Below, piece after piece: positions 44,410 through 54,130 of a stretch of DNA of 64,000 nucleotides. This stretch comes from Streptomyces galbus (GTDB lineage: Bacteria > Actinomycetota > Actinomycetes > Streptomycetales > Streptomycetaceae), in NCBI RefSeq assembly GCF_005280195.1, contig NZ_SZPR01000031.1, positions 32,964 to 96,963 on the forward strand, read 5' to 3'. A model generated the notes under the pieces. That model was not told the DNA's origin, searched no databases, and saw only the letters and a program-made list of their open reading frames with translations. The translations under genes were made by a program, and so were the position numbers. The first letter of the stretch is position 1, and each line of letters begins with the position of its first letter.

Positions 44410-45744
44410 TCAGATGCGGGTGAACGCCTGCTCGATGATGTCCAGGCCCTCGTTCAGCAGGTCCTCGCCGATCACCAGCGGGGGCAGGAAGCGCAGCACG
44501 TTGCCGTAGGTGCCGCAGGTCAGGACGAGCAGGCCCTCCTGGTGGCAGGCCTTGGCCAGGGCGGCGGCCGCCTCGGCGTTCGGCTCCTTGGTGGCGCGGT
44601 CCTTGACCAGCTCGATGGCGATCATGGCGCCGCGGCCGCGGACGTCGCCGATGATGTCGAACTTCTCGGCCATGGCGGTGAGGCGGGCCTTCATGACCGC
44701 CTCGATCTCCTTCGCCCGGGCGTTGAGGTCGAGCTCCTTCATCGTCTCGATGGCGCCGAGCGCTCCGGCGCAGGCCACCGGGTTGCCGCCGTAGGTGCCG
44801 CCCAGGCCGCCCGCGTGCGCGGCGTCCATGATCTCGGCGCGGCCGGTCACGGCGGCCAGCGGCAGGCCGCCCGCGATGCCCTTGGCGGTGGTGATCAGGT
44901 CCGGGACGATGCCCTCGTCCTCGCAGGCGAACCACTGGCCGGTGCGGCAGAAGCCGGACTGGATCTCGTCGGCGACGAAGACGATGCCGTTGTCGGCGGC
45001 GAACCGGCGGATCGCGGGCAGGAAGCCCTTGGCCGGCTCGATGAAGCCGCCCTCGCCGAGCACCGGCTCGATGATGATGGCGGCCACGTTGTCCGCGCCG
45101 ACCTGCTTGGTGATCTGGTCGATGGCCTGCGCGGCGGCCTCGGGGCCGGCGTTCTCCGGGCCGGTCGGCCAGCGGTAGCCGTAGGCGACCGGGACGCGGT
45201 AGACCTCGGGCGCGAACGGGCCGAAGCCGTGCTTGTACGGCATGTTCTTCGCGGTCAGCGCCATCGTCAGGTTGGTGCGGCCGTGGTAGCCGTGGTCGAA
45301 GACGACGACCGCCTGGCGCTTGGTGTAGGCGCGGGCGATCTTCACGGCGTTCTCGACGGCCTCGGCGCCGCTGTTGAACAGGGCCGACTTCTTCGCGTGG
45401 TCACCCGGGGTGAGCTCGGCCAGCGCCTCGGCGACGGCCACGTAGCCCTCGTAGGGGGTGACCATGAAACAGGTGTGGGTGAAGTCGGCGAGCTGCGCGG
45501 ACGCGCGGCGCACCACGGCCTCGGCGGAGGCGCCGACGGTCGTCACGGCGATGCCGGAGCCGAAGTCGATCAGGCTGTTGCCGTCGACGTCCTCGATCAC
45601 GCCGCCGCCCGCGCGCGTGACGAACACCGGCAGCGTGGAGCCCACGCCCTGCGCGACCGCGGCGACGCGACGGGCCTGCAGCTCCTGCGACTTCGGGCCG
45701 GGAATGGCGGTGACGACGCGGCGCTCCTGCGGAAGTGCGGTCAT
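44410..45744 (-). CDS. gabT: 4-aminobutyrate aminotransferase
   Basis: A class III PLP aminotransferase of 444 residues that moves the amino group of GABA to 2-oxoglutarate, giving succinate semialdehyde. Visible landmarks are ALFNSGAEAVENAVKIAR, FDHGYHGRTNLTMALT, VADEIQSGFCRTG and the PLP lysine in ITTAKGIAGGLP. The ATG at 45744 has CAGGAG 7 nt upstream; earlier in-frame starts lack this. It completes the putrescine-GABA route with the dehydrogenases at 56.6 and 41.7 kb. The PucR regulator gene is nearby, beyond one other gene. Confidence 0.95.
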   Translation of the reverse strand: MTALPQERRVVTAIPGPKSQELQARRVAAVAQGVGSTLPVFVTRAGGGVIEDVDGNSLIDFGSGIAVTTVGASAEAVVRRASAQLADFTHTCFMVTPYEGYVAVAEALAELTPGDHAKKSALFNSGAEAVENAVKIARAYTKRQAVVVFDHGYHGRTNLTMALTAKNMPYKHGFGPFAPEVYRVPVAYGYRWPTGPENAGPEAAAQAIDQITKQVGADNVAAIIIEPVLGEGGFIEPAKGFLPAIRRFAADNGIVFVADEIQSGFCRTGQWFACEDEGIVPDLITTAKGIAGGLPLAAVTGRAEIMDAAHAGGLGGTYGGNPVACAGALGAIETMKELDLNARAKEIEAVMKARLTAMAEKFDIIGDVRGRGAMIAIELVKDRATKEPNAEAAAALAKACHQEGLLVLTCGTYGNVLRFLPPLVIGEDLLNEGLDIIEQAFTRI

Positions 45745-45851
45745 GAGGGGCTCCTGGGGGGTCTTGCGGACTCGTGCCTTGTTTTCTCGCAGGCTAGGCC
45801 GGGCGCCCGGGGGTGGGCATGCTCCATGTGGGCGTTTTCCCGGACCCGGCT

Positions 45852-45866
45852 TGTCCGTGGTGGACA
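45852..45866. promoter_or_regulatory. Inverted repeat in the gabT upstream region
   Basis: TGTCC-GTGGT-GGACA, 108 nt upstream of the gabT ATG, within the 292-bp gap divergent to the ATPase gene. A possible regulator site; the arms are short. Confidence 0.35.
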
Positions 45867-46036
45867 TAGAGGACCCGCGGCCGTGCCACGGCGGAGCAGG
45901 GGCCCGGCGTGCCCGAGCGGGGGACCGGACGGGCGGCGGGGGCGCGCTGCGGGCGCGTAAGCGGTGAACTGCCCTTGCCGGGGCGTTAGATTGACCGCTG
46001 ACGGTGGACGGAACGGCTGGTCAGGGGGCAACGGCG

Positions 46037-48511
46037 ATGAACAGCGACGGGACACAGGACGCGCGCGGCACGCACGCGAACCCCGTGCCACGCCCCACGG
46101 CACCGCCCGAACCCCCCGCGACCCGCCCCGACCTGCCCCCGCCCCCGGCCGCACCGCCCGCGGGGCCGTCCGGTCACTCCGCCGGTCAGCCCGGCCGGCC
46201 CGCCGTGCCGCCGCCGCCCGGGCGGGCGCCCGGCACGCCTCCGCCCCCGGCCGCCGCCCCGCCCTCCGCCGTCGCCGACTGGCTGGACGCCCCGCGCCCC
46301 GAGGCCCGCCCGGGCATCTGGCGCCACGGCTACCGGCTGCCGAAGGGCGCGGACGCCCCGGAGCGGCTCGCGCCGGTCACCGTCGTCGGCATGCTGGTCC
46401 CGCTGGTGGCGGCGCTGGTGCTGTGGTCGCTGTGGCGGCGGGGCAGCCTGCCGTACCAGTTCTCGGTGCTGCGCCTGTTCACGCCGGACGACTGGTGGTG
46501 GGGCGGCACCATCGCCTCGCCGAGGACCATGGACGGCGCCGAGGCCCGGGTGGTCTACGACGGCGTGTTCTTCGCGGTGCTGCTGTACGCCATGGGCCGG
46601 CTCGGGAGCTGGCCCGACACCGTGCGCCACCTCGTCGGCCGCCGCCCCCAGCCCGCCCGCGCCCTGCTCGCCGCGCTGGCCGCCCTGGTCACGCTGAGCT
46701 TCGTCTTCCCGGACGCGTTCGGCGTCGGCTGGAACGCCCTGCCGGTCGTCGACCCGCTGTTCTCCCTCGTCGTGCTGGTCTCCGGCGGCTACGAGCTGTT
46801 CGCGTCGCCGCTGTTCACCGACTCGCTGTACACGGTCATCACCCTGCTCGTGCTGTGGCCGTTCGCGCGCCTCGGCGGCTGGCTGCCGTACGCCAAGGAG
46901 CGCCTCGCGGCCCGCAGGGCCGCCGCCGCGCCGAGCGCGCCGCGGCCCGTGGCACGCCCCCGCTCCCAGTGGCCCGCCCTGCGCGACGCCGGGCAGGAGG
47001 AGGCCGCCGACCTGCTCACCGCCGAGGTGGCCGGCGGCCGGATGAACGACGTCGACTGCGCGCGGATCGACCTCGCCTTCGCCGCCGCCCGCCGCGACGC
47101 CGGGCTCGCCGCCTTCCGGGACACGGTGCTGCGCCAGGGCGGCGCCGCCTGGACGCACCCCTCGGGCGCCCGCGACCTGCCCCGCCGTTCGGCCCGGCAC
47201 GACCTGCTCGCGGACCAGGTGCGCATCGGCCGCTGGGTGGCCGCCGAGCGCTCCCCGCTGCCGTACCACGACGCCGGCGCCGCCCTCGGGCCCGAGGTGC
47301 TGGGCACCTCGCTGCTCGCGGTCGGCCCGTCCGGGTCCGGCAAGACACGCACCCTGGTGGAGCCGGTGACCGAGGCGCTGGCGCTGCAGGCGCTCACCGG
47401 GCGGTGCGCCGTGGTCGCGGTGCCGGCGCCCGGCGCGCGGCTCGGCTCCGACTCCGCCTTCGACGTCGTCGTCCGCGTCGGCGACCCGGCCTCGGTGTAC
47501 GACCTGGACCCCTACGCCGAGTCCGACGACCCGGACGAGGCCGCCGCGATCCTCGCCGAGGCGCTGGTCGGCGACCTCGACACGGTCGGCGCGCAGGGCG
47601 CGGCCACCGCGCTCGCCCAGCTCCTCGGCCCGTACCGGGCGGTGCACGGCCGCTTCCCGACCCTGCCCGCGCTGCGGGAGCTGCTGGAGGGCGAACCGGC
47701 GGCGGTGGCCGCGCTGCGCGAGGCGCTCGCCGGGCACGAGGTGATGCGCCGCGAGCTGGAGGCGCGGGTGCGGCAGACCGGCGTCCCGGGTGACGCGGGC
47801 CGGGCGCTCGCCGACCGGCTGGCGCTGCTGGACCGGCCGGCCTTCGCGGACTTCTTCGGCGGGGGCGGCGCCCAGCGGCCCTTCTCGCTGCGGGCCGTGG
47901 CCCACCATCCGCTGCGGGTCCGGGTGGACCTGCCGGAGCGGGGCCACGAGGAGGCCGGGCGGCTGCTGACCCGGCTGGTCCTCGCGCAGTTCCACGCCGT
48001 GGTCCGGCAGGGGCCGCGCACGCACTTCGCCTGTCTGGTCCTGGACGACGCCACGGGCGCGATCACCCCGGAGTCGGTGCGCCGCGTCCAGCGGCTGCGC
48101 TCGCAGAACGCGGGCGTGCTGCTCACCCTGCGCACGATCGGCGACGTCCCGGAGGCGCTGCACGGGCCCCTGTACGGGGCCGTCGGCTGCCGGATGGCGT
48201 TCAGCGGGGTCACCACCTGGGACGGCAACCGGTTCGCGCAGACCTGGGGCACCGAGTGGGTGGAGACCACGGAGGTCGCCCAGCACACCGTGTTCGCCGA
48301 CCAGCCGATGACCCGGGCCATCCACGCCCTGCGCAAGCTGGTGACCGGCAAGGCGGTCACCACGGACGCGGTGACCGTGCGGCAGGTCGAGCGGGAGCGC
48401 TGGTCGGCGTCGCAGCTGGCGCACGAGGTGCCGCCGGGGCACGCGGTGCTGTCCCTGACGACCGTGACGGGCGAGCACGCTCCCCCGCTGCTGGTGGACC
48501 TGCGGGGCTGA
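46037..48511 (+). CDS. Membrane-anchored VirD4/TraG-like ATPase
   Basis: An 824-residue protein. The first ~95 residues are Pro/Ala-rich and disordered. About three or four hydrophobic segments lie at 120-290 (TVVGMLVPLVAALVLWSL, VFFAVLLYAMG and others). A P-loop ATPase follows, with Walker A VGPSGSGKTRTL near 430 and Walker B-like FACLVLDDATG near 665, and the sensor stretch NAGVLLTLRTIGDVPEAL then GAVGCRMAFSG as in T4SS coupling proteins. The ATG with AGGGGG 8 nt upstream is preferred over a GTG 33 nt earlier. No relaxase or other transfer gene is near. Function unknown. Confidence 0.82.
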   Translation: MNSDGTQDARGTHANPVPRPTAPPEPPATRPDLPPPPAAPPAGPSGHSAGQPGRPAVPPPPGRAPGTPPPPAAAPPSAVADWLDAPRPEARPGIWRHGYRLPKGADAPERLAPVTVVGMLVPLVAALVLWSLWRRGSLPYQFSVLRLFTPDDWWWGGTIASPRTMDGAEARVVYDGVFFAVLLYAMGRLGSWPDTVRHLVGRRPQPARALLAALAALVTLSFVFPDAFGVGWNALPVVDPLFSLVVLVSGGYELFASPLFTDSLYTVITLLVLWPFARLGGWLPYAKERLAARRAAAAPSAPRPVARPRSQWPALRDAGQEEAADLLTAEVAGGRMNDVDCARIDLAFAAARRDAGLAAFRDTVLRQGGAAWTHPSGARDLPRRSARHDLLADQVRIGRWVAAERSPLPYHDAGAALGPEVLGTSLLAVGPSGSGKTRTLVEPVTEALALQALTGRCAVVAVPAPGARLGSDSAFDVVVRVGDPASVYDLDPYAESDDPDEAAAILAEALVGDLDTVGAQGAATALAQLLGPYRAVHGRFPTLPALRELLEGEPAAVAALREALAGHEVMRRELEARVRQTGVPGDAGRALADRLALLDRPAFADFFGGGGAQRPFSLRAVAHHPLRVRVDLPERGHEEAGRLLTRLVLAQFHAVVRQGPRTHFACLVLDDATGAITPESVRRVQRLRSQNAGVLLTLRTIGDVPEALHGPLYGAVGCRMAFSGVTTWDGNRFAQTWGTEWVETTEVAQHTVFADQPMTRAIHALRKLVTGKAVTTDAVTVRQVERERWSASQLAHEVPPGHAVLSLTTVTGEHAPPLLVDLRG

Positions 48512-48519
48512 GGCCCCGC
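48502..48519 (+). terminator. Hairpin at the end of the ATPase gene
   Basis: GCGGGGC/GCCCCGC, 7-bp stem with loop TGAG that includes the stop codon. No U tract. Confidence 0.35.
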
Positions 48520-48655
48520 GGGGCGGGCGGCGTCGCGGGGCCGGGGGTCGAACGGACGCACGGCACTCCTCCAGTGAGGCAGAATCGCCACAGGCCCTTC
48601 GTACGTTGTGGCCAAACGATCACCTGACGACGACGTCCGCCGACCTGAAGGCGCC

Positions 48656-50338
48656 ATGCCCCCCACCCTCGCCTCGCTCGTCCACCACTCCGCGCTCAAG
48701 CTGACCGTGCGCGCGGGCGAGGACCGCCTCGACGTGCCCGTGCGCTGGGCGCACGTCAGCGAACTCGCCGACCCCGTGCCGTACATGGAGGGCGGGGAGC
48801 TGCTGCTGATCACCGCGCTGAAGCTGGACGCGGAGGACCCGGAGGCGATGCGGCGCTACGTACGGCGCCTGGCCGGGGCCGGGGTGGTCGGGCTCGGCTT
48901 CGCGGTCGGGGTGAACTACGACGAGGTGCCCGCGGCGCTGGTCGACGCCGCCGAGGAGGAGGGGCTGCCGCTGCTGGAGGTGCCCCGCCGCACGCCGTTC
49001 CTGGCGATCAGCAAGGCGGTGTCGGCGGCGATCGCGGCCGACCAGTACCGGGCGGTCACCGCGGGCTTCGCGGCGCAGCGCGAGCTGACCCGGCAGGCGC
49101 TCACGGCCGGACCCGAGGGCGTGCTCGCCGCGCTCGCGCAGCAGGTCGACGGCTGGGCGGCGCTGTACGACGCCTCGGGCGCCGTCGTGGCGGCCGCGCC
49201 GGAGTGGGCGGGCCGCAGGGCGGCGCGGCTGACGTCGGAGGTGGAGCGGCTGCGGGAGCGGCCGGCGCCGGCGTCCTCGGTGGTGGGCGGCCCCGGCGGC
49301 GCCGACGCCGACGACCGGGTCGAGCTGCACTCGCTGGGCACCGGCCGCCGCCCGCGGGCCGCCCTCGCGGTCGGCACGGCGGCCGCCCCGGGCACGGCCG
49401 AGCGCTACGCGGTGCACTCGGCGATCGCCCTGCTCACCCTGGTCACGGAGCGCTCGCGCTCGCTGCACGCGGCCGAGCAGCGGATCGGCGCGGCGGTGCT
49501 GCGCATGCTCCTCGCGGGCGAGCCGGACCACGCCCGCGCGGTCGCCGGCGGCCTGTACGGCGAGCTGCTGGACGCCCCGTTCCGGATGATCGTCGCGGAG
49601 GCGGCGCCCGGCCCGTCGGCCCGCGCCCACGCCGAGGGGCCCGCCCGCCCGCGCGGGGCCGCGCCGAAGACCGCGGAGGCCGCCGGGGCCCCCCTGGACG
49701 CGCTCACGGAGGCGCTGGAGGCGGCCGCGGCCCGCTCCGGTGAGGCGGTGCTGGTGGTCCCGGAGGGCGAGCGGCTGGTCGTGCTGGCGCCGGACGGCGG
49801 GGCCGCGGTGGGCGCGTGCGCGGACTTCGCGGCGGCGCTGGAGGCCGGGCGGCCGGCGGGCGGGGCCCGCGAGGCGGGGGACGACGGCGAGCTGGTCGTC
49901 GGCCTGTCGGCGCCGGCCGGGCCGATCGCGGCGGCCGCCGCCTACAAGCAGGCCGAACAGGCGCTGTCGGTGGCGCGCCGGCGGGGCCGGGTGTGCGTGG
50001 AGCACGAGCAGCTCGCCGCCGGTTCGGTGCTGCCGCTGCTCGCGGACGACGCGGTGCGCGCGTTCGCGGACGGCCTGCTGCGGGCGCTGCACGAGCACGA
50101 CGCGACCGGGCGCGGCGACCTGGTGGCCTCGCTGCGGGCGTGGCTGTCCCGGCACGGCCAGTGGGACGCCGCCGCGGCCGACCTCGGGGTCCACCGGCAC
50201 ACGCTGCGCTACCGGATGCGCCGGGTGGAGGAGATCCTCGGCCGTTCCCTGGACGACCCGGACGTGCGCATGGAGCTGTGGCTGGCGCTGAAGGCGACGT
50301 CGGCGGACCAGGGCCCGGGGGCGTCCGCCCGCGCGTGA
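48656..50338 (+). CDS. PucR family transcriptional regulator
   Basis: A 560-residue activator-type regulator. The N-terminal PucR domain (about 1-130; LASLVHHSALKLTVRAG, PYMEGGELLLITAL) is followed by a GGDEF-like middle region and a C-terminal helix-turn-helix WDAAAADLGVHRHTLRYRMRRVEEILG at about 502-528. GAAGG precedes the ATG. PucR-type proteins regulate GABA and purine use in other bacteria (GabR of Corynebacterium is one), and the position 2.9 kb from gabT suggests the same here. The target sites are not known. Confidence 0.92.
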   Translation: MPPTLASLVHHSALKLTVRAGEDRLDVPVRWAHVSELADPVPYMEGGELLLITALKLDAEDPEAMRRYVRRLAGAGVVGLGFAVGVNYDEVPAALVDAAEEEGLPLLEVPRRTPFLAISKAVSAAIAADQYRAVTAGFAAQRELTRQALTAGPEGVLAALAQQVDGWAALYDASGAVVAAAPEWAGRRAARLTSEVERLRERPAPASSVVGGPGGADADDRVELHSLGTGRRPRAALAVGTAAAPGTAERYAVHSAIALLTLVTERSRSLHAAEQRIGAAVLRMLLAGEPDHARAVAGGLYGELLDAPFRMIVAEAAPGPSARAHAEGPARPRGAAPKTAEAAGAPLDALTEALEAAAARSGEAVLVVPEGERLVVLAPDGGAAVGACADFAAALEAGRPAGGAREAGDDGELVVGLSAPAGPIAAAAAYKQAEQALSVARRRGRVCVEHEQLAAGSVLPLLADDAVRAFADGLLRALHEHDATGRGDLVASLRAWLSRHGQWDAAAADLGVHRHTLRYRMRRVEEILGRSLDDPDVRMELWLALKATSADQGPGASARA

Positions 50339-50370
50339 CCTGGCCGCCCGGCGCTCTTCTCCGAGGTCCC

Positions 50371-50823
50371 TCAGGTCTCCTCACCCCGGGCGCGCTGGGC
50401 GGCCGCCTCGTGCAAGGCCAGTTCCAGGAGTGCGGGGTCGGTGAGGGTGCCGGAGCCGTCCGGCGGCACCAGCCAGCGCACGCCCCGGGCCGCCCGGCCG
50501 GGGTACGGCACGACGATCCAGGTACCGCTGCCGGCCGTGCGGATGCCGGTGCCGACCCAGCGGGCGGCGGTGCCCGGCGGGACGAAGAACCCCATCCGGT
50601 CGTCGCCGAAGTCGACCAGCACCGGGCCGGGCCGGTCCAGGACGCGGGTGAGCACGTCGAGCGTGGGGTAGCCGAGCGCGCCCGGCAGGATCAGGACGTC
50701 CCAGGCCCGGCCCGCGGGCAGCAGCGCGACCCCGTGGGGGTTGCGCTCCCATTCCCAGCGGCACGCCTCGGGGTCCGGTGCGACGGATGCGAGCCATTCG
50801 ACCGCCGTCTTCGCCCCAGTCAT
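50371..50823 (-). CDS. Conserved hypothetical protein
   Basis: A 150-residue acidic, soluble protein (WEWERNPHGVALLPAGRAWDVLILPG near 22-48, then a Gly-rich beta stretch to residue ~130). It has good codon bias and looks like a Streptomyces-restricted family I have seen, possibly related to N-terminal parts of primase/polymerase-like proteins, but I cannot name a function. It is convergent with pucR. Confidence 0.75.
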   Translation of the reverse strand: MTGAKTAVEWLASVAPDPEACRWEWERNPHGVALLPAGRAWDVLILPGALGYPTLDVLTRVLDRPGPVLVDFGDDRMGFFVPPGTAARWVGTGIRTAGSGTWIVVPYPGRAARGVRWLVPPDGSGTLTDPALLELALHEAAAQRARGEET

Positions 50824-50943
50824 CTGACGACCTCCCTGTCTGTCGTGGACGCGGTCGCGTCACGAGGGAGAGGAAGGTTCCCGCCGGGCATTACGCGGGT
50901 CCGGCCCACTTTTTGCGGTGAGCCGGGTCACGCCGGGGCCCCG

Positions 50944-52371
50944 TCAGCTGTCGAAGCCCAGGCCCAGCCGGTCCATGGTCCGCAGCCACAGGTTGCGCCG
51001 CCCGCCGTGCGCGTCGGCGCGGGCCAGCGACCACTTGGTGAGGGCGATGCCGGTCCAGGCGAACGGCTCGGGCGGGAAGGGCAGCGGCTTCCTGCGGACC
51101 ATCTCCAGCTCGGTCCGCTCGGTGCGCTCCCCCGCGAGCAGGTCGAGCATCACCTCGGCGCCGAACCGGGTCGCGCCCACCCCGAGGCCCGTGTAGCCGG
51201 CCGCGTAGGCCACCTTGCCCTGGTGGGCGGTGCCGAAGAACGCGGAGAAGCGGGAGCAGGTGTCGATGGCGCCGCCCCACGCGTGCGTGAAGCGCACCCC
51301 CTCGAGCTGCGGGAAGCAGGTGAAGAAGTGCCCGGCGAGCTTGGCGTAGGTCTCGGGCCGGTCGTCGTACTCGGCGCGGACCCGGCCGCCGTAGGGGTAG
51401 ATCGCGTCGTAGCCTCCCCACAGGATGCGGTGGTCGGCGGACAGCCGGAAGTAGTGGAACTGGTTGGCCGAGTCCCCGAGGCCCTGCCGGTTCTCCCAGC
51501 CGACCGACTTCAGCTGCTCGGGCGTCAGCGGCTCGGTCATCAGCGCGTAGTCGTAGACGGGGACGGTGTAGGCGCGCACCCGCCGGACCAGGCTGGGGAA
51601 GACGTTCGTGCCGAGGGCCACCCGGCGGGCGCGGACGCGCCCGTAGGGGGTGCGCACCGCCATGCCGGCGCCGTACGGCTCGAGGGTGAGCGCGGGGGTG
51701 TGCTCGTACACGCGCACGCCCAGGCGCAGGCAGGCCCGCTTCAGGCCCCAGGCGAGCTTGGCGGGGTGCAGCATGGCCACGCCCCGGCGGTCCCACAGCC
51801 CGGCCCGGAAGGTGGGTGAGGCGACCTGGGCGCGCACCGCGTCGGCGTCCAGGAACTCGACGCCGTCGGCCAGGCCCCGGCGCTCGGTCTCCTCGTACCA
51901 GTCGCGCAGTTCCTGCGCCTGGTAGGGCTCGGTGGCGACGTCGATCTCGCCGGTGCGCTCGAAGTCGCAGTCGATGCCGTGGCGGGCGATCGCCCGCTCG
52001 ATCTCGTCGAGGTTGCGGGCGCCGAGCCGCTGGAGGGTGTGGATCTCGTCCGGCCAGCGGGCGAGCCCGTTGGCCAGGCCGTGGGTGAGGGAGGCGGCGC
52101 AGAAGCCGCCGTTGCGGCCCGAGGCGGCCCAGCCCGCCTCGCGGCCCTCGATCAGGACCACGTCCCGCTGCGGGTCGCGCTCCTTGGCGACGAGCGCGGT
52201 CCACAGGCCGCTGTAGCCGCCGCCGACGACGAGCAGGTCGCAGGTCTCGGCGCCGGTGAGGGCGGGTTCCGGGTGGGGCCTGCCGGGGTCTTCCAGCCAG
52301 TACGGGACCGGCCGGGCTTCGGAGAGTGCCTTCGTCCAGTGATGGTCAGAACTCATGGCGCGTGGGGCCAT
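50944..52371 (-). CDS. FAD-dependent oxidoreductase, gamma-glutamylputrescine oxidase-like
   Basis: A 475-residue DAO-type flavoenzyme. The FAD motif is CDLLVVGGGYSGLWTALVAKER near 43-64, followed by GREAGWAASGRNGGFC as in PuuB/OrdL oxidases. The ATG at 52371 has GGGAG 8 nt upstream; a second ATG is 15 nt in. It is the last gene of the aldehyde dehydrogenase-potDABC operon, 27 nt after potC. It likely oxidises (gamma-glutamyl)putrescine or a related polyamine to the aldehyde. Confidence 0.9.
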   Translation of the reverse strand: MAPRAMSSDHHWTKALSEARPVPYWLEDPGRPHPEPALTGAETCDLLVVGGGYSGLWTALVAKERDPQRDVVLIEGREAGWAASGRNGGFCAASLTHGLANGLARWPDEIHTLQRLGARNLDEIERAIARHGIDCDFERTGEIDVATEPYQAQELRDWYEETERRGLADGVEFLDADAVRAQVASPTFRAGLWDRRGVAMLHPAKLAWGLKRACLRLGVRVYEHTPALTLEPYGAGMAVRTPYGRVRARRVALGTNVFPSLVRRVRAYTVPVYDYALMTEPLTPEQLKSVGWENRQGLGDSANQFHYFRLSADHRILWGGYDAIYPYGGRVRAEYDDRPETYAKLAGHFFTCFPQLEGVRFTHAWGGAIDTCSRFSAFFGTAHQGKVAYAAGYTGLGVGATRFGAEVMLDLLAGERTERTELEMVRRKPLPFPPEPFAWTGIALTKWSLARADAHGGRRNLWLRTMDRLGLGFDS

Positions 52372-52398
52372 GATGTCAACTCCCTACGGTTTTCCGGA

Positions 52399-53199
52399 TC
52401 ACGCCTTGCGCTTGGTGCGGCGGTTGCTGATGACCATGGCGGTCAGGACGAGCAGGACGGCGACGAGGAACATGGCCGTCCCGATGACGTTGATCTGCAC
52501 GGGCGTCCCGCGCTGGGCCGAGCCCCAGACGAACATCGGGAAGGTCACCGTCGAGCCCGCGTTGAAGTTGGTGATGATGAAGTCGTCGAAGGACAGCGCG
52601 AAGGCGAGCAGCGCGCCGGCGGCGATGCCGGGGGCCGCGATGGGCAGGGTGACCCGCAGGAAGGTCTGCAGGGGCCCGGCGTACAGGTCGCGGGCGGCCT
52701 CCTCCAGGCGCGGGTCCATCGACATCACGCGGGCCTTGACGGCGACGACGACGAAGCTGAGGCAGAACATGATGTGGGCGATCAGGATCGTCCAGAAGCC
52801 GAGCCGGGCGCCCAGGTTGAGGAACAGGGTGAGCAGCGAGGCGGCCATGACGACCTCGGGCATCGCCATCGGCAGGAAGATCATCGAGTTCACGGCGCCG
52901 CGGGCCCGGAAGCGGTAGCGGACCAGCGCGAAGGCGATCATCGAGCCGAGGGCGGTCGCGCCGATCGTCGCCCAAAGGGCGATCTGCAGGCTGATCGACA
53001 GCGAGCCGCACAGGCCGGACACCCCGCAGGGGTCCTGCCAGGCGTCGGTGGAGAACTGCTGCCACTCGTAGTTGAAGCGGCCCTTGGGCTTGTTGAAGGA
53101 GAACACCGTGACGACGACGTTCGGCAGCAGCAGGTAGCCGAGCGTGATCAGTCCGGCGATGACGACCAGCCGGCGCTTGAGCCAGGTGACGACGGGCAT
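52399..53199 (-). CDS. potC: Polyamine ABC transporter permease PotC
   Basis: A 266-residue permease with six membrane helices and the loop EEAARDLYAGPLQTFLRVTLPIAAPG. The N-terminus is PotC-like (PNVVVTVFSFNKPKGRFNYEWQQFS). Its ATG shares one base with the potB stop (TGATG). It pairs with PotB in the spermidine/putrescine importer. Confidence 0.93.
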   Translation of the reverse strand: MPVVTWLKRRLVVIAGLITLGYLLLPNVVVTVFSFNKPKGRFNYEWQQFSTDAWQDPCGVSGLCGSLSISLQIALWATIGATALGSMIAFALVRYRFRARGAVNSMIFLPMAMPEVVMAASLLTLFLNLGARLGFWTILIAHIMFCLSFVVVAVKARVMSMDPRLEEAARDLYAGPLQTFLRVTLPIAAPGIAAGALLAFALSFDDFIITNFNAGSTVTFPMFVWGSAQRGTPVQINVIGTAMFLVAVLLVLTAMVISNRRTKRKA

Positions 53200-54128
53200 C
53201 AGACCAGATCCTCCGTCCCGGACCTGCGGATGTAGAAGGTGACCATGAGCAGGATCGCCGCCATGAGGATGAACGACAGGGCGGCGGCGGTCGGGTAGTC
53301 GAGGACCCGCAGGAACTGGGTCTGGATGACGTTGCCGATCATGCGGGTGTCGGTGGAGCCGAGCAGTTCGGCGTTGACGTAGTCGCCGGAGGCGGGGATG
53401 AACGTCAGCAGGGTCCCGGAGACCACGCCCGGCATCGACAGCGGGAAGGTCACCTTGCGGAAGGTCGTCGAGGGCTTGGCGTACAGGTCTCCGGCGGCCT
53501 CGTGCAGCCGCCCGTCGATGCGCTCCAGCGAGGTGTACAGCGGCAGGATCATGAACGGCAGGAAGTTGTACGTCAGTCCGCACACCACCGCGAGCGGGGT
53601 GGCGAGGACGCGGTCGCCGGCCGTCCAGCCGAGCCAGTCGGTGACGTCCAGCACGTGCAGGGTGTTGAGCGCCCCCACGACCGGTCCGCCGTCGGCGAGG
53701 ATCGTCTTCCAGGCGAGGGTGCGGATCAGGAAGCTGGTGAAGAACGGCGCGATCACCAGGATCATGATCAGGTTGCGCCAGCGGCCCGCGCGGAAGGCGA
53801 TCAGGTAGGCAAGCGGGTAGCCGAGGAGCAGGCACAGGACGGTCGCGGCGGCCGCGTACAGCACCGAGCGCAGGGCCTGCGGCCAGTAGTCGCCCAGCGC
53901 GTTCCAGTAGGTCGCGAAGTGCCAGGTGACCTTGTAGCCCTGTTCCAGGGAGCCGGTCTGCACGGACGTGGACGCCTGATAGATCATCGGCAGCGCGAAG
54001 AACACCACCAGCCAGAGCAGTCCGGGCAGCAGCAGCCAGTACGGGGTCCAGCGGCCGCGCCGGCGCGGCGGCTTCTTCGCGGGGGCGGCCGGGGTGAGGG
54101 GCGGGGGCGCCTCGGTGAGCGTCGACAT
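53199..54128 (-). CDS. potB: Polyamine ABC transporter permease PotB
   Basis: A 309-residue permease with six helices, the first at about 29-49 (YWLLLPGLLWLVVFFALPM), and the EAA loop HEAAGDLYAKPSTTFRKVTFPLSMPGV. It lies 2 nt downstream of potA and overlaps potC. Confidence 0.93.
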   Translation of the reverse strand: MSTLTEAPPPLTPAAPAKKPPRRRGRWTPYWLLLPGLLWLVVFFALPMIYQASTSVQTGSLEQGYKVTWHFATYWNALGDYWPQALRSVLYAAAATVLCLLLGYPLAYLIAFRAGRWRNLIMILVIAPFFTSFLIRTLAWKTILADGGPVVGALNTLHVLDVTDWLGWTAGDRVLATPLAVVCGLTYNFLPFMILPLYTSLERIDGRLHEAAGDLYAKPSTTFRKVTFPLSMPGVVSGTLLTFIPASGDYVNAELLGSTDTRMIGNVIQTQFLRVLDYPTAAALSFILMAAILLMVTFYIRRSGTEDLV

Positions 54129-54130
54129 CG

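Noticed and set aside
45986..48478. 830-codon minus-strand frame opposite the VirD4-like gene
   Set aside because: Shadow of the plus-strand gene, whose Walker motifs and membrane segments are clear.
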